From the NCBI GenBank assembly GCA_039821605.1, contig JBCBNV010000004.1, positions 372,001-436,000 of the forward strand: a stretch of DNA of 64,000 nt. The letters are read 5' to 3'. The position numbers and the translations under genes are program-made. This stretch comes from CALBPI01 sp039821605 (lineage in GTDB: Bacteria; Pseudomonadota; Gammaproteobacteria; Steroidobacterales; Woeseiaceae). The notes under the pieces are model-generated. The model searched no databases, was not told where the DNA came from, and saw nothing but the letters and a program-made list of their open reading frames with translations. Of the stretch, positions 49,895-57,791 are shown in pieces (position 1 is the stretch's first letter; every line of letters begins with the position of its first letter).

Positions 49895-51853
49895 ATGCTG
49901 CAACGCTTATGTTCACTGACGCTCGGGGTGCTGCTGCTTTGGACAGCAGGTTGTGGTCAATCCACAACAACTGAGGCCGACGGCGCGACCGAAAGCGCCG
50001 GCACGTCGGCTGTCGCCGATGCCGAGGTCAGCGTTGTGGAGTCGACGGACGAATTCGTCGTGAAGACCGCGGACCTGGGTCCGCGCGACCAGATGCCCGG
50101 CGCCGCGCTCTATGTTGAGCACTGCGCCAGCTGCCACAACGGCACGGTGCCCAAGGCACCGCACATCACGTTTCTCGAGATGCTGAGCCCGGGCGCGATC
50201 CTCGCGACCATGAATGCCGGCATCATGCAGGCACAGGCCGCGAAGCTCGACGACGCTCAGCGGCGGCATGTGGCCGAGTACATCACCTACACACCCGCCG
50301 ACGCGGCCGAGGCGCTGGCCTTTGCACCCGCCTGCGCGGCCGACACGGTTCCTGATCTGAGCGCCGGCGTGCGCAAGACGGGTTGGGGTCACGACACGCG
50401 ACGTTTCGCCGACGCCGAAACTGCCGGCATGACGGCGGCCGATGCGTCCTCGCTGGAACTCAAATGGGCTTACGCCTTCCCGGGCGCCATACGCGCGCGC
50501 TCGCAGCCGGCGCTGGGTTTTGGTGCGGTTTTCGTTGGCAGCCACGATGGCAACGTCTACGCGCTCGATCTCGAAACCGGTTGCGCGCACTGGCGCTGGC
50601 AGGCGCCCGCCGAGGTGCGCACGGGCATCGTGCTGGTCGAGGGCAGCGACGACGCGCCGCCGCTGGCCGTGTTTGGCGACCTGTTGGCACGTCTTTACGC
50701 CGTCAACGCACTCACGGGTGAGCCCGTCTGGTCATTCAAGGTCGACGACCACCCGAGCGCGACGCTCACGGCGACGCCGACGCTCGCCGAGGACACGCTA
50801 TTCGTCAATGTGTCGTCGCTTGAAGTGACGGCGGCCGCCGACCCGAGCTACGCCTGTTGTTCGTTCCGCGGCAAGACGATGGCCGTCGACGCGCGCACGG
50901 GCGACATCGAGTGGACGCATTACGCCATCCCCGAGCCGCCCGTCGAGGTGGCGAAGACGCGACTGGGCACGGCTGTGCTGGCACCGTCGGGCGCGCCGCT
51001 CTGGGCCAGTCCGACCGTCGACACGAAGCGGCGACGCATTTACGTCGGCACGGGCGAGAACTACTCGTCACCGGCCGACGGCAACAGCGATGCGGTAATT
51101 GCCATCAACATGGACACGGGCGAGCGCGTCTGGATTCGCCAGACCTTTTCGGGCGATGCCTGGAATGTCGCCTGCATGATGGTCGACAACCCCAATTGCC
51201 CCGAGGAGAACGGCCCCGATCTCGATCACGGCTCGAGCATCCTGCTCGTCGACACGGGCGAGCGCGAGGTACTGGTCGCGGGGCTCAAGACGGGTGAGGT
51301 CATCGGCCTGGATCCCGATGCGGAGGGCAATCTGCTTTGGGCGACGAAGATCGGTCGCGGCAGCATCCAGGGGGGTGTGCACTTCGGGCTCGCCGCCGAG
51401 GGCACAACGGTGTACGTGCCGATCAACGATATGAACGATACGCGCACGGGCGCGAAGCTCTCGGCCGAGGATGCGCGCCCGGGTGTGCACGCCATCGACG
51501 CGGCAACGGGCGAGGTCCAATGGAGCCACGTGCAGGAGAACGTCTGCCCAGCCGATCTGCAGTTCTGCGACCCGGGCGTGTCGGCGCCCGCTACGGCGTT
51601 TCCGGGCGCCGTGGTTGCCGGGCACCTCGACGGTTTCCTGCGCATCTACGCGCGTGACGATGGCGCCGTACTCTGGGAGTACGACACCAAGCAGCCCGTC
51701 ACGGGGATCAACGGCATCGAGGCCCGCGGCGGTGGCATGAGTGGCGCTGGACCGCTCGTGGTCGACGGCCACCTCATCGCCAACTCGGGCTACGGCATGT
51801 ACTTCCACGAGGCCGGCAACATGCTGGCCGTATTTGCGCCGGCCGAGGACTGA
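49895..51853 (+). CDS. haem-containing quinoprotein dehydrogenase, polyvinyl-alcohol-dehydrogenase-like lipoprotein
   Basis: 652 residues, the length of known PVA dehydrogenases. Lipobox C20 (WTAGC) predicts an envelope anchor. One N-terminal c-type cytochrome domain (C77ASCH) is followed by a PQQ-type beta-propeller (about 160-650) with tryptophan-docking repeats such as VYALDLETGCAHWRW, TGDIEWTHY and NMDTGERVWIRQ. A Cys-Cys pair (YACCSF) and a DLDHGSS segment occur as in these enzymes. It would oxidise a periplasmic alcohol and hand electrons to its own haem. Only a distant, exported PqqB-like gene is in the window, so PQQ comes from elsewhere. VOC gene follows after 1 base. Confidence 0.85.
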   Translation: MLQRLCSLTLGVLLLWTAGCGQSTTTEADGATESAGTSAVADAEVSVVESTDEFVVKTADLGPRDQMPGAALYVEHCASCHNGTVPKAPHITFLEMLSPGAILATMNAGIMQAQAAKLDDAQRRHVAEYITYTPADAAEALAFAPACAADTVPDLSAGVRKTGWGHDTRRFADAETAGMTAADASSLELKWAYAFPGAIRARSQPALGFGAVFVGSHDGNVYALDLETGCAHWRWQAPAEVRTGIVLVEGSDDAPPLAVFGDLLARLYAVNALTGEPVWSFKVDDHPSATLTATPTLAEDTLFVNVSSLEVTAAADPSYACCSFRGKTMAVDARTGDIEWTHYAIPEPPVEVAKTRLGTAVLAPSGAPLWASPTVDTKRRRIYVGTGENYSSPADGNSDAVIAINMDTGERVWIRQTFSGDAWNVACMMVDNPNCPEENGPDLDHGSSILLVDTGEREVLVAGLKTGEVIGLDPDAEGNLLWATKIGRGSIQGGVHFGLAAEGTTVYVPINDMNDTRTGAKLSAEDARPGVHAIDAATGEVQWSHVQENVCPADLQFCDPGVSAPATAFPGAVVAGHLDGFLRIYARDDGAVLWEYDTKQPVTGINGIEARGGGMSGAGPLVVDGHLIANSGYGMYFHEAGNMLAVFAPAED

Positions 51854-51854
51854 C

Positions 51855-52382
51855 GTGGCACCGTCGCGCCGAGCGGTCACGCAGAACGCCTGGGTCGTCA
51901 CCGACCTCGAGGCCGCGGCAAAGGCATGGTCAGAGACGCTGGGCATCGGGCCCTTCTTTCTGGGCACCTATCCCGCCTCGCTGTTCGAGGACATGACCTA
52001 CCGCGGTGCGCCCGGTGAGTTGACCATGAAGACCGCCATTGCCTACTCGGGCGACCTGCAAATCGAGCTCATCGAGCCGCTGGGTGATGCGCCCAATGCT
52101 TACCGCGATGTCTACGCGGCCGGTGAGACGGGTTTTCACCACGTGTGTTTCTGGAGCGACGACCTCGACGCCGACCTGGCGGACTACGCCGCGTCAGGGG
52201 CGGACACGGTCAATGTCGGTCGCATGCGCGGCGGCCCACGCTTCGCTTATGTCGATACGCGCGCGCAGTTTGGTTGCATGACCGAGTTGCTCGAGCCGCA
52301 CCCCCACGTGGTCGAGCTATTCAAGGGCTGGCGCCAGCGCACGGAGAACTGGGACGGCGAAAACGCGATCGTCAGGTTGTAG
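51855..52382 (+). CDS. VOC (glyoxalase/epimerase) family protein
   Basis: 175 residues, one VOC unit pair: QNAWVVTDLEAAAKAWSETL opens the fold and GETGFHHVCFWSDDLDADLA carries the H-x-C/H metal-type motif; ELLEPHPHVVELF ends it. Methylmalonyl-CoA-epimerase-like and lyase members share this layout. Metal-dependent isomerase or lyase activity on an island intermediate is plausible. GTG 51855 begins 1 base after the quinoprotein stop, with GAGGA upstream. Confidence 0.8.
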   Translation: MAPSRRAVTQNAWVVTDLEAAAKAWSETLGIGPFFLGTYPASLFEDMTYRGAPGELTMKTAIAYSGDLQIELIEPLGDAPNAYRDVYAAGETGFHHVCFWSDDLDADLADYAASGADTVNVGRMRGGPRFAYVDTRAQFGCMTELLEPHPHVVELFKGWRQRTENWDGENAIVRL

Positions 52383-52391
52383 GCGTCTAAG

Positions 52392-52560
52392 CCCGTCATC
52401 GCGAGGCGCGAAGCCGTCCCCGTCATTGCGAGGCGCGAAGCCATTCCCGTCATCGCGAGGCGCGAAGCGCCGCGGCGATCTCCTTCAGCCTGCGACACGG
52501 TCGACCGTTGGGATTGCGTTTAGAGATTGCCGCGGCCACTGCGTGGCCTCGCAATGACGG
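52392..52560. repeat. REP-like repeats with a second 27-nt tandem
   Basis: Three units starting CCCGTCATCGCGAGGCGCGA begin at 52392, 52419 and 52446, again spaced exactly 27 bases. An inverted REP-like copy (AGATTGCCGCGGCCACTGCG and TGGCCTCGCAATGACGG) lies near 52521-52560. They fill the 199-base gap after the VOC gene. Confidence 0.8.
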
Positions 52561-52581
52561 GTGTCACGCCGCAATGACGTT

Positions 52582-53331
52582 TCAGAGCTCCCGCAACGCC
52601 CAGCGGATGCCCCGGCGCAGCAGCTCGTAGAACTCAGGCGTGTCCCAGCTGCAACGCTCAATTACTGGGTAGTCATCCATGAGCGGGCGCATGTCGTGGT
52701 GGCCGCGGCAGTGGCCCAGCGTCAGATAAAGCACGGCGCCAGCATCGTGGTCGCGCAGGTAGAAGACAGGCTGGCGCTCGTTGGCCAGCCAGTCCGTTGA
52801 CTCGAATGCCGACACGGGCTCGGTCCACTCGCAATCGAGCAGGACCGTGTTGTCGCCAATCATCTTGCAGAGGTAGATCTCGTCGTTCGTTGTAAACGCC
52901 TCGATGCCATCGACGAGTGGGTGCTGCGCGCCCGTCGGGCGCACCTCGAAGTCCTGCAGCGGCGGGTGGCCCTGAAACTGGCTGCCCAGCAAGGCCATAA
53001 ATTCGGGGGCGCGATCGGGCGTCGCGACCGACAGGGGCTTCAGGCTTGTGAACTCAATGACGGAGTTGGTGCCGTGCAGTGCGAACCAGCGCCCGCCGTT
53101 GTGCAGCCAGTCGCGCAGATGAGCTGCGGCTGCGGCGTCGGCCGTGACATCGCAGGTGTAGCTGATAAGCGCATCGGCGCCATCAAGCCGGTCGCCAAGG
53201 ACGTAGTTGTCGGTGACGGTCACCCGCGCGGCCGGGTGTTCGGCCAGCAGCTTGAGCAGTTCGAGCCGCGCAAAGTCGATGTCGTGATAGCGCCCCGAGC
53301 AGACGAGCACGATGTCCTTGATCGTGCTCAC
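52582..53331 (-). CDS. ThuA-like glutamine-amidotransferase-fold protein
   Basis: 249 residues. The ThuA-type core is seen in DGADALISYTCDVT, GGRWFALHGTNSVIEFTS and LYLTLGHCRGHHDMRPLMDD. ThuA domains are uncharacterised, implicated in sugar or disaccharide metabolism; no catalytic triad can be assigned with confidence. The GTG start overlaps the stop of the ICMT-like gene (GTGA). Confidence 0.85.
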   Translation of the reverse strand: MSTIKDIVLVCSGRYHDIDFARLELLKLLAEHPAARVTVTDNYVLGDRLDGADALISYTCDVTADAAAAAHLRDWLHNGGRWFALHGTNSVIEFTSLKPLSVATPDRAPEFMALLGSQFQGHPPLQDFEVRPTGAQHPLVDGIEAFTTNDEIYLCKMIGDNTVLLDCEWTEPVSAFESTDWLANERQPVFYLRDHDAGAVLYLTLGHCRGHHDMRPLMDDYPVIERCSWDTPEFYELLRRGIRWALREL

Positions 53332-53780
53332 AGCCAGCGCCTCACGGTGGCTGCGTAGGCATCGAAGTCACTGCCGAACAGGTCGCGCATGGCCGTTTCC
53401 TCGGCGCGAATCTGCAGGACGGTGATCAACGGTACGAAGCCCAGCGCAACGACTAGTGCCGCCAGGCTGTCGAATCGGACGCCGACGCCCAACAGGATCA
53501 GCACGAGGCCGACGTACATGGGATTGCGCGTGACGCGGTAGATGCCCGAGGTGACGAGCGTGCTGGCTTTGTCGGGATGCAGCGGGTCGACGGTGGTCTT
53601 GTGCCGCCGGAACTGGATGATGCCCAGTGCGGCAACCACGGCGCCCGCGAGCAGCAAGGCACTGCTGATCCACCCGTTGAAGCCCGTATCGAAGGGCAGC
53701 GCCCAGGGCGACCTGGAAACACCGTACATGGCGGCGGCGATTAACGCTGCGAGAACGGGCGGTGGGATCTTGGCCTGCAT
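53328..53780 (-). CDS. isoprenylcysteine carboxyl methyltransferase-like membrane protein
   Basis: 150 residues. About four hydrophobic helices and the family motif SGIYRVTRNPMYVGLVL followed by a C-terminal RAEETAMRDLFGSDFDAYAA mark the ICMT/PEMT-like membrane methyltransferases. The substrate is unknown in bacteria. It starts an operon with the ThuA-like gene. Confidence 0.85.
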   Translation of the reverse strand: MQAKIPPPVLAALIAAAMYGVSRSPWALPFDTGFNGWISSALLLAGAVVAALGIIQFRRHKTTVDPLHPDKASTLVTSGIYRVTRNPMYVGLVLILLGVGVRFDSLAALVVALGFVPLITVLQIRAEETAMRDLFGSDFDAYAATVRRWL

Positions 53781-53792
53781 AAGTCGATTGTA

Positions 53793-54110
53793 CCGTCATC
53801 GCGAGACCACGCAGCGGCCGGTCTACCGTCATCGCGAGGCGCGAAGCGCCGCGGCGATCTCTGTCAGCTTGGCACACGCCCAAACGTCGCGATGGCATTG
53901 GGAGATTGCCGCGGCCACTGCGTGGCCTCGCAATGACGGCAACAGCCTCGCGATGACGGTGGAACGGCCACTGCGTGGCCTCGCAATGACGGCAGAAGCC
54001 TCGCGATGACGGCGGAACGGCCACTGCGTGGCCTCACAATGACGGCAACAGCTTCGCGATGACCGTGGCGTTGCCACTTCGCGACCTCGCAACGACGGTC
54101 GTGTTGCTAC
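53793..54110. repeat. REP-like cluster with 53-bp tandem repeats
   Basis: This fills the 339-base gap 53781-54119. REP-like cores begin near 53793 and 53826. Copies of GGCCACTGCGTGGCCTCGCA start at 53913, 53966 and 54019, spaced exactly 53 bases, each followed by ATGACGGCA and a short GCCTCGCGATGACGG element. The GGCCAC-TGC-GTGGCC core is a hairpin. No gene. Confidence 0.8.
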
Positions 54111-54119
54111 ACTCACCCC

Positions 54120-54551
54120 ATGACCACGTTCACTCCCATCGCCGCCACGATCGGCGGCGCCTTGATCGGTTTGGCCGCCGTGCTGCTCATGTGGCTCAAC
54201 GGCCGCATCGCCGGCATCAGCGGCATCCTTCAGGGCGCCGCGTTTTCGCGCGGTGCCGAGCGCAGCTGGCGACTCGCCTTCGTGGCGGGTCTGGTGCTGG
54301 GTGGCGCGTTGTACCTGCTTGTGACAGACGGCACGTTGCTGACCCGGGAAGGCGTGTCACCCTGGCTCATCGTGACGGCCGGTCTACTCGTCGGCGTCGG
54401 CACACGGCTCGGCAGCGGCTGCACGAGCGGGCACGGTGTTTGCGGGATCAGCCGGCTGTCACCGCGTTCGCTGGTGGCGACGCTCTCATTCATGGCCACG
54501 GGCTTTGCGATGACCGCGATGCTGCGCCACGTGTTGAGCGTGTCGGTATGA
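54120..54551 (+). CDS. YeeE/YedE family sulfur-transport protein, first half
   Basis: 143 residues, about four helices, with the YeeE motif GVGTRLGSGCTSGHGVCGIS carrying the conserved Cys residues. YeeE/TsuA proteins import thiosulfate or move sulfur groups. The stop overlaps the start of the next gene (ATGA region at 54548), and the two halves make up one full-length YeeE/YedE. Confidence 0.88.
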   Translation: MTTFTPIAATIGGALIGLAAVLLMWLNGRIAGISGILQGAAFSRGAERSWRLAFVAGLVLGGALYLLVTDGTLLTREGVSPWLIVTAGLLVGVGTRLGSGCTSGHGVCGISRLSPRSLVATLSFMATGFAMTAMLRHVLSVSV

Positions 54552-54991
54552 ACGCGCTGCGCACGACGCTTGCGGGCCTGCTCGCGGGCACGGTGTTCGG
54601 GCTCGGTCTGGCCATCTCGCAGATGACCAATCCGGAGAAGGTGCTCAACTTTCTCGATCTCATCGGCACCTGGGACCCGAGCCTCATCTTCACGATGGGT
54701 GGCGCCGTCGTTGTCACCTTCGTCGGCTACCGCCTGCTGACCGGGGGCACGCCGCTATTCGCGAGCGCGCAGCAGCTGCCCGGCAACCGCAGCATCGATA
54801 CGCGGCTTGTAACAGGTGCTTCCCTCTTCGGCATGGGCTGGGGGATGGCGGGCTACTGCCCGGGACCTGCAGTCACGGGCCTTGCGAGCGGTAGCCTGGA
54901 GCCCGTGCTGTTCCTCGGTGCCGTGTACGTCGGTTTTGTGATGGCCGGGGCGCGACCGGCGCCGCGACCCGAGGCGGCAACCGAAGCCTGA
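54548..54991 (+). CDS. YeeE/YedE family sulfur-transport protein, second half
   Basis: 147 residues. It contains GLAISQMTNPEKVLNFLDL and the second conserved motif GMGWGMAGYCPGPAV. This is the split two-subunit form of YeeE/YedE, often near sulfur or rhodanese genes. It overlaps the first half by 4 bases. Its stop lies within a hairpin shared with the convergent FAD monooxygenase gene. Confidence 0.88.
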   Translation: MNALRTTLAGLLAGTVFGLGLAISQMTNPEKVLNFLDLIGTWDPSLIFTMGGAVVVTFVGYRLLTGGTPLFASAQQLPGNRSIDTRLVTGASLFGMGWGMAGYCPGPAVTGLASGSLEPVLFLGAVYVGFVMAGARPAPRPEAATEA

Positions 54992-55004
54992 GCCCGTGTC
55001 AGGC
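54986..55004. terminator. hairpin containing both convergent stop codons
   Basis: GCCTGA-GCCCGTG-TCAGGC has perfect 6-bp arms. The TGA of the YeeE gene is in the left arm and the stop of the FAD monooxygenase gene is in the right arm. Likely bidirectional end structure. Confidence 0.45.
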
Positions 55005-56213
55005 CCGCAGTGGAAAGTGCGTGGTGACGTCGTCGCCGTAGAGCCAGTCGAGCCGCGCCCGCGCGACGCCGGGCAACAGCCGACCGCCCAGTCGCAGGAT
55101 CGCGTGCGTGCCAGCGCGCCGCGGTGTCTGCGCAAGATGAAACAGCTCGCCATTGCGGCGCGCGCCTTCGTACACGCGGTGTACCCGTTCCCGGCGTGCG
55201 CTCGCGTAAGCCGCCAATGCTGCATCCACGGGCAGGTCCTGCACCAGCATGGCGGCCAATACCCAGCCGTCTTCGATGGCCATGGCGGCGCCTTGAGCCA
55301 GGAACGGCAACACAGGGTGGCAGGCGTCACCGAGTAATCCGACGCGGCCCCGTTGCCACTGCGGCAGCGGCGGCCGGTCGTGCAGCGCCCAGCGGTAGTG
55401 CCGGTCAGCGGCGTCGATAATTGCCGTGATCTCGGGACGCCAGCCATCGAAGTCGGCCAGCACGTCTTCGCGTGTCCCTGCCTCGGTCCAGGACTCGCCC
55501 TGCCAGTCCGCACGCTCGACAACCCCGACGAAATTCGCGACCTGGCCGCCGCGCACCCGATACGTGACGGCGTGTCGGCCGCTTCCCGTCCACACGCAGG
55601 CCGTTGGTGGCGGCGGCTGCGCACCCAGTCTCTCGATGGGCACCGCCGCGCGCCACGCGAGCTGCCCCGTGAACTGCGCGCCTGCGCTGCCGAACAGGCT
55701 GCGTCGCACCATCGAGTGAATGCCATCCGCACCCACCACGAGGTCCGCCACGTGTGTTTGGTCGCCCAGCGTGAGCGTGACCCGCTCGCCATCGTCCTCG
55801 ATGGCCGTAACCTCGGCGTCGGTCGTGAGGCCGCCCTGAACGCGTGCCTCGAGTGCCCGTTCGAGCACGGCCACGAGATCCGCGCGATGCAGGTGCAGGT
55901 AGGGCGCGCCCCAACGCCCCTGCTGGGCACGAATGGAAAACACATTGCGGCCGCTGACACCGTCACACATCTCCAGCGCTTCGGGTGCGAAGGCGAACGG
56001 CATGAGCGCGTCCTCAAGACCCAGCGCCCGCATCACACGCATCGCGTTGGGGCTCAGCTGAATGCCGGCGCCTGCCTCGATCAGACGCGGTGCCCGTTCG
56101 AAGACACGTGGCCTGAGTCCGGCCGCATGCAAGGACAGGGCGAGCGTCAGACCACCGATGCCACCGCCGACGATGGCAACCTCGCGAGGCCGGTTGGGTG
56201 CGTGTTCGTGCAT
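54999..56213 (-). CDS. FAD-dependent monooxygenase (salicylate-hydroxylase-like)
   Basis: 404 residues. The FAD-binding GGGIGG loop (VAIVGGGIGGLTLALSL), the DG motif VVGADGIHSMVRR and the GD motif GLLGDACHPVLPFLAQGAA define group A flavin monooxygenases. These hydroxylate aromatic or heterocyclic acids with NAD(P)H and O2. The substrate cannot be told. It is divergent from the MDR oxidoreductase gene, 71 bases away. Confidence 0.9.
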   Translation of the reverse strand: MHEHAPNRPREVAIVGGGIGGLTLALSLHAAGLRPRVFERAPRLIEAGAGIQLSPNAMRVMRALGLEDALMPFAFAPEALEMCDGVSGRNVFSIRAQQGRWGAPYLHLHRADLVAVLERALEARVQGGLTTDAEVTAIEDDGERVTLTLGDQTHVADLVVGADGIHSMVRRSLFGSAGAQFTGQLAWRAAVPIERLGAQPPPPTACVWTGSGRHAVTYRVRGGQVANFVGVVERADWQGESWTEAGTREDVLADFDGWRPEITAIIDAADRHYRWALHDRPPLPQWQRGRVGLLGDACHPVLPFLAQGAAMAIEDGWVLAAMLVQDLPVDAALAAYASARRERVHRVYEGARRNGELFHLAQTPRRAGTHAILRLGGRLLPGVARARLDWLYGDDVTTHFPLRA

Positions 56214-56284
56214 ACGGCTATCCTACTGCAGCGCTTTCGCGTTCCGGTATCCTAGGCGGCCCCTTCCATTGCCCAGGAGCTCTC

Positions 56285-57286
56285 ATGCGCGCAGCGACAG
56301 TCCCCGCCGGTGGCGGTCTCGACAAGCTCACCATCGTCGAACGCGAGGCCGGGGCGCCGGGACCGGGACAGGTTCAGGTGCGCTGGCGCGCGACCTCGCT
56401 CAATTTCCACGACTACCTGGTTGCCGCGGGCCAGATCCCCGTCCAGGACGGCCGCATTCCGATGTCCGACGGTGCGGGCGAAATCACGGCCGTGGGCGAG
56501 GGTGTGGCTGACTGGCAGGTCGGCGATCACGTCATGTCGACCTTCTTCCCATTTTGGCAGGGCGGCGCACCCACGTTGCACAAGCTCATGGGTGTCGCGG
56601 GCGAGACCGTCGACGGCTTCGCGATCGAGGCCTCGAACGTCGATGCGAACACGCTTACGGGGATCCCGACGGGCTACAATTTCGCGGAGGCGGCAACGCT
56701 GCCCTGCGCGGCGCTGACCGCGTGGCGCGCGCTCGTCGAGGAAGGCGGTCTTCAGCCCGGTCAGTCCGTGCTCGTCGAAGGCTCGGGTGGCATGTCCGTT
56801 TTCGCGCTGCAGATAGCCAAGGCCGCGGGCGCCACGGTCATCGCGACGACTTCGTCGGATGACAAGGCCGACCGGCTTCGCGAGCTGGGCGCCGATCATG
56901 TCGTCAACTACAAGACCGATGAGCGCTGGGGCAAAAGCGCCGCGAAGCTTGTGGGCGGCGGCGTAGACCTCGTGCTCGACGTTGGCGGCGGTGCCACGAT
57001 CAAGCAGTCGACGGAAGCCGTGGCGATCGGCGGCAGCATCATCCTCATCGGCATCCTGGGCGGACGCGACGGCACGATCACGTTCCCCAAGTACTTCTTC
57101 AAGCAGGCCAGGATGATTGGCATCGCGGTTGGCAGCCACGAGATGCAGCGCCGCATGGTGCGTGGCATCGATGTCGCCGGATTGAAGCCCGTCATCGACA
57201 AGAGTTTCCCGCTCGAGGCGCTGGGCGAGGCGTTCGCCTACCAGATCTCGGGCGCCCACTTCGGCAAGATCGTCGTCGAATACTGA
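56285..57286 (+). CDS. MDR superfamily NAD(P)-dependent alcohol dehydrogenase/quinone oxidoreductase
   Basis: 333 residues. The nucleotide-binding loop (GSGGMSVFALQIAKAAGATV) and the MDR pattern SLNFHDYLVAAGQIP are present. Structural-zinc cysteines are lacking, which places it with the zinc-free quinone-oxidoreductase or crotonyl-type branch rather than classical ADH. AGGAG precedes ATG 56285. An OsmC gene follows 10 bases later, so a common transcript is likely. Confidence 0.88.
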   Translation: MRAATVPAGGGLDKLTIVEREAGAPGPGQVQVRWRATSLNFHDYLVAAGQIPVQDGRIPMSDGAGEITAVGEGVADWQVGDHVMSTFFPFWQGGAPTLHKLMGVAGETVDGFAIEASNVDANTLTGIPTGYNFAEAATLPCAALTAWRALVEEGGLQPGQSVLVEGSGGMSVFALQIAKAAGATVIATTSSDDKADRLRELGADHVVNYKTDERWGKSAAKLVGGGVDLVLDVGGGATIKQSTEAVAIGGSIILIGILGGRDGTITFPKYFFKQARMIGIAVGSHEMQRRMVRGIDVAGLKPVIDKSFPLEALGEAFAYQISGAHFGKIVVEY

Positions 57287-57296
57287 GGGCAGCAGC

Positions 57297-57761
57297 ATGG
57301 GTCACAAGCACGAATACACACTTACGAATACCTGGACCGGCAACACGGGCGAGGGCACCAAGGACTACCGCAGCTTCGAGCGCAGCTACACGCTGGCGAG
57401 CGACGGCAAGCCGGACATCCTGGGCTCGGCCGACCCCAACTACCGCGGCGACAAGACGCGCTGGAATCCCGAGGACCTGCTGGTCGCCTCGCTGTCGGCG
57501 TGCCACAAGCTCTGGTTTCTGCACCTGGCTGCCGTCAACGGCATCGTGGTGACCGACTACGTCGACGAGCCGTTGGGCACGCTCAACGCCGAGCGCGATG
57601 GCAGCGGCGAATTCGTCTCCGTGGTCCTGCGCCCCAGGATCACGATCACAGACCCGTCAATGGCCGAGAAGGCCGACACCTTGCACCACGAGGCTCATGA
57701 GAAGTGCTTTATCGCACGCTCCGTGAACTTCCCCGTCACCGTGGACGCGACCTACGCGTGA
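57297..57761 (+). CDS. OsmC family peroxiredoxin-like protein
   Basis: 154 residues. The two redox cysteines are in LVASLSACHKLWFLHL and HEKCFIARSVNFPV, as in OsmC/Ohr. These proteins reduce organic hydroperoxides with thiol or dihydrolipoyl donors. The neighbouring MDR gene and OsmC together suggest detoxification or metabolism of reactive carbonyl or peroxide compounds. Confidence 0.9.
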   Translation: MGHKHEYTLTNTWTGNTGEGTKDYRSFERSYTLASDGKPDILGSADPNYRGDKTRWNPEDLLVASLSACHKLWFLHLAAVNGIVVTDYVDEPLGTLNAERDGSGEFVSVVLRPRITITDPSMAEKADTLHHEAHEKCFIARSVNFPVTVDATYA

Positions 57762-57791
57762 AAGGACAGGGATCGTCTGCCGTTGGCGCCG

